In this document: in pieces, positions 27,901-39,900 of the stretch | Layout of the letters: every line of letters begins with the position of its first letter | Position numbering within the stretch: the first letter of the stretch is position 1 | DNA from: Siphonodentalium dalli | Lineage: Eukaryota > Mollusca > Scaphopoda > Gadilida > Siphonodentaliidae | DNA: 64,000 bases | Assembly (NCBI GenBank): GCA_032622095.1 | Contig: CP136069.1 | Span: forward strand, 8,324,036 to 8,388,035 | Direction: 5' to 3' | Translations under genes and position numbers: made by a program | The notes under the pieces: generated by a model | The model's database searches: none | What the model saw: the letters and a program-made list of their open reading frames with translations, nothing else | Told to the model about the DNA's origin: nothing

Positions 27901-30900
27901 TTCTATTAAACTTCTTCACCTTGATTCTATTAAACTTCTTCATCTCGATTCTATTAAACTTCTTCACCTCGATTCTATTAAACTTCTTCACCTTGATTCT
28001 ATTAAACTTCTTCATCTTGATTCTATTAAACTTCTTCACCTTGATTCTATTAAACTTCTTCACCTTGATTCTATTAAACTTCTTCACCTTGATTCTATTA
28101 AACTTCTTCACCTTGATTCTATTTAACTTCTTCACCTTGATTCTATTAAACTTCTTTACCTTGATTCTATTAAACTTCTTCACCTTGATTCTATTAAACT
28201 TCTTCACCTTGATTCTATTTAACTTCTTCACCTTGATTCTATTAAACTTCTTTACCTTGATTCTATTAAACTTCTTCACCTTGATTCTATTAAACTTCTT
28301 CACCTTGATTCTATTTAACTTCTTCACCTTGATTCTATTAAACTTCTTCGCCTTGATTCTATTAAACTTCTTCACCTTGATTCTATTAAACTTCTTCGCC
28401 TTGATTCTATTAAACTTCTTCACCTCGATTCTATTAAACTTCTTCACCTCGATTCTATTAAACTTCTTCACCTTGATTCTATTAAACTTCTTCATCTCGA
28501 TTCTATTAAACTTCTTCACCTCGATTCTATTAAACTTCTTCACCTTGATTCTATTAAACTTCTTCACCTTGATTCTATTAAACTTCTTCATCTTGATTCT
28601 ATTAAACTTCTTCACCTTGATTCTATTAAACTTCTTCACCTTGATTCTATTAAACTTCTTCACCTTGATTCTATTAAACTTCTTCACCTTGATTCTATTA
28701 AACTTCTTCACCTTGATTCTATTAAACTTCTTCACCTTGATTCTATTAAACTTCTTCACCTTGATTCTATTAAACTTCTTCGCCTTGATTCTATTAAACT
28801 TCTTCACCTTGATTCTATTAAACTTCTTCATCTTGATTCTATTAAACTTCTTCACCTTGATTCTATTAAACTTCTTCACCTTGATTCTATTAAACTTCTT
28901 TTTCTTGATTCTATTAAACTTCTTCACCTTGATTCTATTAAACTTCTTCATCTTGATTCTATTAACCCTTTACCCAACAAACCGGCCAAAACCGGCCAAA
29001 TAAAGCTTCAACAGCCTTAAATATCGTCGGTCTGTCTCAATAGAACCATACAAATATGGATATCATTGGAACCGGCTCCTTGACCACATTGTGATAGTTA
29101 CAGTTATGCCCTGTGCCAATGCATTCTCTTATATATGCGAGTCGACCATAGGTCGCCTCTCATATATAAGAGAATGCATTGGCCTAAAAAACACTTTTTA
29201 CCATTTTTTCTTACATTCTTTAACAATTTTATAATTTGTAATGTGTTAAGCCAATGCATTCTCTTATATATGCGAGGCGACCTATAAGAGAATGCGTTGG
29301 CACAGGGCCGTTCTGTTGGGTAAAGGGTTAAACTTCTTCATCTTGATTCTATTAAGTTTTTAGTTTAGTTTCCTTCTTGGGACCTCATTCTGCATGGACT
29401 CATCTGATATTGGAGACATAGACTCAGGTTAAAGTTCCCAAATGGTGAATATTTTGATGTACACCCATTGGGAACCTCGATTATGCAATGTGTCATCTGC
29501 CAGTTTGGGGATATAGAGAAACTAAACTGAAAACAAAAATAGAATCTTTGTGAAGCAGTTTCTATAGAAATTTGATAATAAATAAACTTTCCAGAGAAGA
29601 TGAGGCCTAAGCAGAATGAAGTCCCCAGAGGGTTAATTTAGTGATGCTGGCCTGCTATGCGGGATAAATTCACCTTCTGGGGACCTTATTGATTCCCTCC
29701 CTTGTTATAAGGACTGATCTTGTGATACACATTTATAGAAAATTCCTGTCCTCGCTTGATATTCAAACATTGAGTTTGGTTCATGCAAATATTTCAAAGC
29801 TTGGACTTCGATTCTGCGATCAGTCCCTGGACTATTACATCTTGCTAACGACATCCACATACCCTGCGGGTATTTACTTCTGCGTTTAGTCCAAAATAAA
29901 ATAGACCTGTGAAAAGCCATCCACCCCCCCCCCCCCCCCCCCCCCAACTCGCCTGCTCTTATTTTTTTTCATGCATGTCACCAGAAACACAAGGTATTTA
30001 TTTTTGTTGCCTTATCAGAACAGAGAAGCAAATTTATTCATTGCCTTGCCATAGTAATGATACTGTGATACACATGTATAGAAAATCCACGCTTGATAGT
30101 CAAACAAAGAGTTTGTTTCGTGTAAATATCTTCAATTCTGTGATACCAGACCCTATACTCCATCCCTTACCAATAACAATGACATACCCTTTGGATACTT
30201 CTGTGTGTATCAGAACCCAGAACAAATTGATTGTCTCCCTTGTTATAAGGTCTGATACTGTGAATCATGTGCAAGCCTGATTATAGTGTGCCTGTCATTT
30301 GCATAATGAGGTCCCCAGAGGGTGAATTTGGTGACGCTATCCCGCATAATGGGCTAGCATCACTGAATTCACCCACTGGGGACCTCATTCTGCATGGCCT
30401 CATCTGCTATGGTAGACAAAGACTCAGATTTAAGTTCCCAAATGGTGAATATCATGATGTACACCCATTGGGAACCTCGATTGTGCAATGTGTCTTCTGC
30501 CAACTTCTTCTATGTGAAGAAGTTTCTATCGAAATTTGATCATTAAGAAACTTTCCAGAGAAGATGAGGCCTTAGCAGAATGAGGTCCCCAGAGGGTGAA
30601 TTTAGTGATGATAGCCCGCTATGCGGGATTGCGTCACTAAATTCACCCTCTGGGGACCTCATTCTGCAAATGACAGGCACACTAAACTCAGGCTTGTACA
30701 TGTACATAGAAAATTCTTGTCCACACTCGATACTCAAACAAATAGTTTGTTTCATGCAAATATTTCTCTGCCTCCTCATTCTCAAGCCTTCAAATAGCGT
30801 GTTTGTCATTTGCAGAATGAGGTCCCCAGAGGGTGAATTTAGTGATGCTATCCCGCACAGCGGGCTAGCATTATCAAATTCACCCTCTGGAGACCTCATT

Positions 30901-33900
30901 CTGCTTAGGCCTCATCTTCTGGGAAGTATCTATAGTATCAAATTAACATTGTTTTTAGTTAGATTTCCCTTCTAGGAAAGTTTCTATATCCCCTAATTTG
31001 CAGAAGATGAAATTAATAATTGAGGTGCCCAATGGGTGAACATCACCAACTTCAACTGGGGAACTTCAATCTGATCCTAGGTCTGCCAAAGCAGTTGAGG
31101 GCCTTAGCAGAATGAGGTCCGCAGTGGGTGAATTTGGTGATGCTAGCCCACTATGCGGGATAGCGTCACTAAATTCACCCTCTGGGGACCTCATTCTGCA
31201 AATGACAGACACACTATTTGCTCGCCATTCATTCTGGGATACATATTTAATGTTCCTTCAAGGAAGCGTGAGGAATATTGATCCGTTTCCTACAAAGTAT
31301 TTGCATTTGATTTTCACAAGTAATAAGTTCGCAGGCCATTCATTTATTGGGTAACCAAATGAACATTCACTACACATATACCAGCTGATTATACAGCAGC
31401 GATCAAAAGTAATGATGAGCCATGATCATACAGCACGGCTCAAAAGTAACCTATGAACCTGATCATACAGCATGGCTCAAAAGTAACCGATGAACCTGAT
31501 CATACAGTGCGGCTCAGATATAAACTGATTAGCCTACTCATACAGTGCTGCTCTAAAATAACTGATGCAGTTGACGATAAGACACTAGCTCATCATACAA
31601 CACTGCTCAAAACTAATGATGATGTAACACAAGCATACATTGGAATAAACAGTGGTATACTGTAAAGATAGTTAACCTTTTGAGTGCCAGGTTGATTTTT
31701 GTATCAACCCATATACCCTGTGCCAATGCATTCTCTTATATATGCAAGTCGGCCATAGGTCGCCTCGCATATATAAGAGAATGCATTGGCCTAACAATTT
31801 GTTTGTTTTTTTTACAATTTTTACAATTTTAATAATTTATTCTTATATTCTTTAACAGACTTATTTTGTAGGTTTAGGGCCGATGAGATCGGCCCCTGGC
31901 ACTCAAAGGGTTAATAAATCAAGTGGTTTATATCTAATCAAGCCAGAAGAAAGGCTGAAACCATGTTGTTAAGATGCATAATCCAATTAAACTCCCCCTC
32001 AATTACTATTTAATTGGATTCGAGGAACCCACCTATAAATGCTCAGAGTTATCAGATATCAATTTTTTAAATCTATTATTTTTCACCATCGAGAATTATT
32101 AGTGGCCAAGAGTGATGAACTGAGGGTCTCAGACCAAATTGGGGATGAAGATAGATAACTCTAAAATCAAGAGGCTTTGTGTTAAATTGACAATAAGGCC
32201 AAATTTCGTCGAACAACATGTTGATAAATAACATGTTTCGGGCAATTTTATACTATAGATGACAGTGGTTAGCATTATTTTTGGGCAATTAATCGATTCA
32301 GATAACTGAAGCGATATTTCTAAAAATATTGTTGTTGTTGGAATCTGATTATATGGGGACCATGGAATCGGATTGAGTACCTTTAAACCATGTGTTTAAT
32401 TCTACTATGTGCTATGGTATAAATATGTTGGAAAAATTAAAAGGTTTTCTTGGGATGTATGTGAATCTAAAACAATGGTGTTACTTACAGTAATGCCCTA
32501 AGTAATCGACCTCTTAACCACAGCAGAATTATGGGTAACTTTTCAGGATTTAGTCGTAAATATGGCTTGTTGCCATTCATCGGAATGCTCACAGCGAGAG
32601 CTTTCCGATGAATGGCAACAAGCCATATTTCCTACTAAATCCTGAAAAGTTACCCATAATTCTGCTGTGGTTAAGAGGTCGATTACTTAGGGCATTACTG
32701 TAGGCATTTGAACTTTCCGCATTCCTAATCACTCCATTGACTGTAACACAGGATATTATCCCCTCTCCAAGTTTAGCTACAGTGTCATTGACACTTTTGT
32801 TATGTATGTGTTGAAGCAGGTTGAAGAAGAATTTAAAACAATGGTTTGAATATAATGCTAGTCCGCCGTATTGCCTCTTTTACTCATTTCTATTGAAAGC
32901 AATTCTTTTTGACCATTCCATGACTGGAGCTTCCTGAAATTTTGCGAAAACCCTGTGCCAATGTATTCTCTTATATATTAGAGTCTTATAATGTATTCTC
33001 GCATATATAAGAGAATGCACTGGAACAAGAACTTTAATGCTGCACTAGCGCAGCTCACATCATGTAAGGGTTAACCTAAGGTGTATCTTTAAACTGAACC
33101 TGGATCAAATTTGACATTAACCTTTTCTATACTAAATACTCATTGACAAGTAGTCACCTTATTAACCCTAGCTATAAAAATACTCATTGATGAGTAGTTA
33201 TCCCTTAGGAAATGTTCAGATAATAAGCTAACCTTGTCTATACTAAAGCATCATTGATGAGTTGTTCCTTTAGACAATGTTCAGATAATAAGTCGTATAG
33301 GTCATTTGTTGAACTTATTATCTAAGAAGTTCCTACCACGTATATGATTTATTCTGCATGTATATGTGACCCGCCATATCAAATCCAGTCGAAAGTCAGG
33401 ATTTTTTTACCCTGTACTATTGCATTCTCTTATATATGCGAGGCGACCTATGGTATAGAGAATGCCATTGGCCTAACAATTTTTTACAATTTTAATAATT
33501 TTTTCTTGTATTCTTTAACAATTTTATAATTTCACCCATACAGAGCCCCAGACAAACATGAGCAGACAACACTCTTCTATATGCTTCTATATATGTGTGG
33601 GGCTCCCTGCAGTGAAATGGATGTTTTTTATTTTATGTCCTAAAAATTGTAAGAAACATTTATTTTTAAAAAATGATAAAAAATTGTTAGGCCAATGCAT
33701 TCTCTTATATATGCGAGGCGACCTATGGTCGACTCGCATATATAAGAGAATGCATTGGCACAGGGTAAAAAAAATCCCGACTTCCGACTGGATTTGATAT
33801 GGCGGGTCACATATTATCATTTCGTCTGGCTGTTGTCTGCTCATATATCCTTAACACCCCTCCATATGAATAATACCCTTTTCCAATATTTACTTTTAAC

Positions 33901-36900
33901 ACTGGGTGGGAGAATCCATTTAGTATAGCAAGGGTTAATATAATAACAAATATTGGAATACTTGCATGACAAATTGCATAAAATTGCAGAACATTGTTAA
34001 TTGTACATCCAGTTATAGAGGTATCAGGGCTGAGAAATACAGTAATGCCCTAAATAATTGACTCCTTAACCACAGCAGAATTATGGGTCATTTTTCAGTA
34101 GGAAATATTGCTTGTTGCCATTCATCGGAAAGCTCTCAGTGAGAGCTTTCCAATGAATGGCAGCAAGCCATATTTCCGAATAAACCCTGAAAATTTATCC
34201 ATAATTCTGCTGTGGTTAAGGAGTTGATTATTTAGGGCATTAGTTCAATTGTATCATTTTCAAAATACAAAAGTAGTTCCATATAAACGCCCCCAATAGG
34301 AATGGCTTGGTGGTTAAACTATTATTACGTGCTCTGGCAATGAAACTGTTAACCCTTTGAATGCCAGGTCCGATTTTTGTATCAACCCATATACCCTGTG
34401 CCAATGCATTCTCTTATATATGCGAGTCGACCATAGGTCGCCTCGCATATATAAGAGAATGCATTGGCTTAACAATTTTTATTTATTTATTTATTTATTT
34501 TTTTTACAATTTTTTACAATTTTAATATATTTTATTATATTCTTTAACAGACTTATTGTGTAGGTTTAGGGCCGATAATATCGGCCTCTGGCAATGAAAC
34601 TGTTAAAGCTAATGTTGTCTCGTCACTTTATTTTGCAGGCATTAGATGGGTTCCTGTTCCTAGTGAAGATCCAAGGACTGGTGGTGTTTGTTTCTGAAAA
34701 TATCATAGACTATCTCAAGTATACCCCGGTAACTATGACAACGCTTTATATCTCTGCTAGATGCTGCATGAGGCACATAATAAAAACCCAGAAATAAATA
34801 AATAGGGCCCAAAAAAAACCAACTTTTTAAACTGTTTTTACCACAAATGCACATACATATAGATAATCATTAGTGTGCAATGCAAAACACATGGTTTCTA
34901 ACATATCCATGCATGAATTGACCATGAAGTGACAGCTGGACTGGCCCTCAAAAGGTGTGTGATGGGTTGTGGATTGATGGGCATGATTTTTGCGATGATA
35001 ATTTCCTGAGACTGGATCTCAGGCCTATTTTATGCCTAGTTTGGGACATGGAACATAAGAACACTATCAACAGACATGGTGGGGTGTAGCTACTGTTTCC
35101 AAAAACCAGGCACGCTAGGTTGGGTGTACATTTCCTGGCTACCTCCAGACAATGGGATCATAGGGATGTAGTTGTCACAATACAAGAATCGCTATAATGG
35201 TGGTATTATGGGTAAAATTTCATAAAACATTAACGACATCAATTTCGTACCGAGTAAATGAAGTAATATACTAGCCAAAAAGCAGTATGTGAATAACAAA
35301 TCACACACTCAAGCATAAAGAAAGTTTGATGCCATTTATATTATCTGTCTATCCAGGGGCGCCGGAAGAGGGGGGGGCAGAGGGGGCAGCTGACCCCCCT
35401 GCCCTTGACCAAGAGGCAGAAAATGCTTTTTGTGTGTTTAATCTCGTGTTTTTATAGCAAAATACCACCAATTTCACAAGGAATATTAATTTTTTGTCAA
35501 TTTTATCACAAAACGGCCATAAAAACCGACAAATACCATTAAAATAGGGATTTTTGCCACAATGAATTTATGGTTATTTTCCCGAGTTTGCGGAGAAAAT
35601 GCCCTTTTTGCGGAAAAGTGCCCTTTTTGTAGGCTCTGCCCCCCCCATGCCCTTGGATGCTTCCGGCGCCCCTGTGTCTATCACTTTTCATTTATATTGA
35701 TCAATATTTCATCATATTTTGAATGATTCATTTTGGAACTTATTTCAAATGGCTTTCATATATTATCTTACTGATTATCACTTTTCAGTTATTTTGATCA
35801 ATATTTCATCATATTTTGTGCCTTTTCAGGATGAAATAGTTGGTAAGAACATCTATAACATCATACATGTGGAAGACCATGCTGAATTCAGTAGAAGTTT
35901 GCTGCCTATGTCTGGTAAGTTTTCACAGAACGGCCCTGTGCCAATGTATTCTCTTATATATGCGAGTCGACCATAGGTCGCCTCGCATATATAAGAGAAT
36001 GCATTGGCTTAACACATTAAAAATTATAAAATTGGTAAAGAATGTGAGAAAAAATGGTAAAAAGTGTTAAAAAAAGATTTTTTTTAGGCCAATGCATTCT
36101 CTTATATATGCGAGGCGACCGATGGTCGACTCGCATATATAAGAGAATGCATTGGCACAGGGCATAACTGTAACTATCACAATGTGGTCAAGGAGCCGGT
36201 TCCAATGATATCCATATTTGTATGGTTCTATTGAGACAGACCGAACATATTTTAGGCTGTTGAAGCTTTATTTATGTAGAAGTTTGCTGCATAATGTCTG
36301 GTAAGTTTGCTATTCAGTCAGAGTTAACCCTACCCTATGAGCTGGTGTCTGTTTCATTGTGACACGGAATTTTATCACCATGTGCTTACGAGTATTGAGC
36401 GATGTCATCATATAATCTATAGTTTTGACAACGTTGTCACTTTGATACGGTCCATGACAGGTTAGAAAAACACTCCAGTGTATAACCTTTGATGCTATGA
36501 CTTTTACGACGATCATTGTGGTATGATACGTGGTGGTATGCAAGAGCAATTGTGCGCCTCAAAATCGAAGGACTGGGTGTTTAGAGAAGATGTGTTGATT
36601 TAACCCTTTACCCAACAGAAGGGCCCTGTGCCAATGCATAGGTCGCCTCGCATATATAAGAGAATGCATTGGCTTAACACATTAAAAATTATAAAATTGT
36701 TAAAGAATGTAAGAATTTTTTTTTTTAGGCCAATGCATTCTCTTATATATGCGAGGCAACCTATGGTCGACTCGCATATATAAGAGAATGCATTGGCACA
36801 GGGTATAACTGTAACCATCACAATGTGGTCAATGAGCCGGTTCCAATGATATCCATATTTGTATGGTGTTATTGAGACAGACCCAAGATAATTTAGGCTG

Positions 36901-39900
36901 TTGCAGCTTTATTTGGCCGGTTTTGGCCGTTTTGTTGGGCAAAGGGTTAAGAAATAAATACACTGCGCATCGGCGTGTTTAGTAGAATTTTACCACAAAG
37001 AAACTGATTGTGGGTCAAATTCTACTATACACGCCGATGCGCAATGTATTTATTTCTTTTGTAATTTGAATGTATGTATTGGTCGAAATTGTAATGACAT
37101 ACGTTCAACCTGCTTTATAATAGCCCAGTTTCTATCTCTGCATGATATAATTTTCCACCAAGCAGTTCTTCTATTAGAACTGTAACGTCAAACATGACGT
37201 CACTATTGAACGGCGACCCCTTTTCATTGCCTTTTTTGAAGAAAAAAATCCAACATTTTTTTGTGGTACAATTCATAATATCTAGTATTGTAACCACAAT
37301 TGGAATGCAGGATACTGACCAATCAGGACGAGCCTTGTATGTAGGTTTAGGCAAGGTCGTTTTACAATTATTATTGTTATGCTTTACTTTTCAGGAGGGT
37401 ACTCTAATGAACTCAGCACGAATAAGAACAGGCCGTTCCAATGTAGAATGCTAATAAAATCTCCAAGTAAGTAAAACCACAGTCTGTGTCACAAGACAGA
37501 GTTTAGTGTGCCTGTCATTTTCAGAATGAGGTCCCCAGAGGGTGAATTTAGTGACGCTATCACGCATAGCGGGCTAGCATCACTAAATTCATCCTCTGGG
37601 GACCTCATTCTGCTTAGGCCTTATCTAAGTTTCTTTACTATCAAAATTTTATAGAAACTTCTTCACATTGATTCTATTTTTTTTTTAGTTTCTCGATATC
37701 CCCAAATTGGCAGATGACACATTGCATAGCAAATGAGGCCATGCAGAATGAGGTCCCCGGAGGGTGGATTTGGTGATGCTAGCCCACTATGCAGGATAGC
37801 GTCACTAAATTCACCCTCTGGTGACGTCATTCAGCAAATGACAGGCACACTAAACTCAGACTTGCTGTGTGATCGGAGAGTAACCCAGATGGAAGCATGC
37901 ACTATGGACTGTCGTCCGCTCCTCTCTATATGGGGCTCTCTGGGCAATGAAAGAGTTTAACACTCCCATATGGAGCCTCACACAGACCCAAGCAGACGAC
38001 AGTCATCAGTGCATTGTTCTCTGTGTCTGGGGCTCCATAAAGGGTTAACTATGAAAACAATATTACTCTCAAATGATCAAGTCTTGAAATAGTGTGTCTG
38101 GTCATTTGCAGAATTGGTCCGCAGAGGGTGAATTTAGTGATGCTCTCCCGCACAGTGGGCTAGCATCACCAAATTCACCCTCTGGAGACATCATTCTGCT
38201 TAGGTCTCATCTTTTGGGAAGTATCTATACTATCAAATTAGCATTGTTTTTAGTTACGTTTTCCTTTCTGGGAAGTTTCTATATCCCCTAATTTGCAGAA
38301 GGTAAAATCCATAATCGAGGTGCCCAATGGGTGATCATCACCAACTTCAACTGGGGAACTTTAATCTGATGCTAGATCTACCATAGCAGTTGAGGGCCTT
38401 AGCAGAATGAGGTTCCCAGAGGGTGAATTTAGTGATGCTAACCTGCTATATGGGTAGCGTCACTAAATTCACCCTCTGGGGACCTCATTCTGCAAATGAC
38501 AGACACGCTATTTGCAGGCTTGCAGATGATTCATACCTTTTATTTCTCGATTTGCATTTATTTAGATGATGAAAATGACGAGAATAAACAACCAGCAGCT
38601 CGACACGAAACGATGCAGATATCTGCCGTGTTACAACCTTATCCTGTAGATAAGTTCCCCGAATACATAGATGACTCCTCACCACCCGGTAAGTTCCCTG
38701 AATAAACAACCAACAACTCGACACGAAACGATGCAGATATCTGCCGTGTTACAACCTTATCCTGTAGATAAGTTCCCCGAATACATAGATGACTCCTCAC
38801 CACCCGGCAAGTTCCCCGAATACATAGATGACTCCTCACCACCCGATAAGTTCCCCGAATACATAGATGATTCCTCACCACCCGATAAGTTCCTTGAATA
38901 CATAGATGACTCCTCACCACCCGGTAAGTTCCCCCGAATACATATATGACTCCTCACCACCCGATAAGTTCCCCGAATACATAGATGATTCCTCACCACC
39001 CGATAAGTTCCCCGAATACATAGATGACTCCTCACCACCCGGTAATTTCCCTGAATACATAGATGACCCCTCACCACCCGATAAGTTCCCCGAATACATA
39101 GATGACTCCTCACCACCCGGTAAGTTCCCCCGAATACATATATGACTCCTCACCACCCGATAAGTTCCCCGAATACATAGATGATTCCTCACCACCCGGT
39201 AAGTTCCCTGAATACATAGATGACCCCTCACCACCCGATAAGTTCCCCGAATACATAGATGATTCCTCACCACCCGATAATTTATCTTCTAGTCTAGCAT
39301 ATTTAAATGTGTTTAGTACATATTGCTAGACAAACACCATTATTATAATAATACTATTATTATGACCACGACCCCCGTAAAGGTTCAGGGCATATAGCTG
39401 AGGGCTCAATCTGTCAGTCCGTCCATCTATACTTCTGTTTGACATTCTGTCCATCCGTCCATCCATCCGAACATATCCCCTTATAACTCGGGTGTTAATT
39501 ATCAGATTTTGTTGTCCTTTGGTATGGTGTTAGTACATGTTGGGTTAAAGTATACCCTCATACTACGGGTTTCATCCATTAATTTTTAGAGTTTCGGCCC
39601 TTGTTTGATTTTAAAATTTGTAATTTTGTGTCCGTATGAGCATTTCAGCTTGTAACTCGTGTGTTAATTATCGTACTTTGTTGTCCTTTGGCATGGGGAT
39701 GGAACAGGTTGGGTTATAGGGTTTCATCCATACGGCCCTTGTTTGACTTGTTTATTCGATCTTATTTTGTAGATGGTCAAATGTGTTTAGTGTGTATTGC
39801 TCGACGACTGCCGTTATCAGAGAAAACCTCGCCTACGATGTTGGGGGTTGAGCAGTTCTCAACGAAGCAAGATCTCACTGGTAAAATCGTCTCCTGTGAC

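Noticed and set aside
26684-29003. Two overlapping open frames of about 755 and 766 codons on opposite strands
   Set aside because: Both are translations of a 24-bp satellite without stops. There is no start context, splice pattern, or non-repetitive sequence, and a MITE lies inside the array.
30543-30975. Frames MRSPEGEFSDA... on both strands
   Set aside because: These are palindromic family C MITE arms; the same peptide appears at every copy in the window.
34594-34797. 67-codon frame starting at 34594 as an independent gene
   Set aside because: Its middle is NCOA exon 3; the start lies in MITE and intron sequence, and the end runs past the exon donor.
38699-38808. Second functional copy of exon 6
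   Set aside because: It has no acceptor at its left, and reading into it from exon 6 meets an in-frame TAA.
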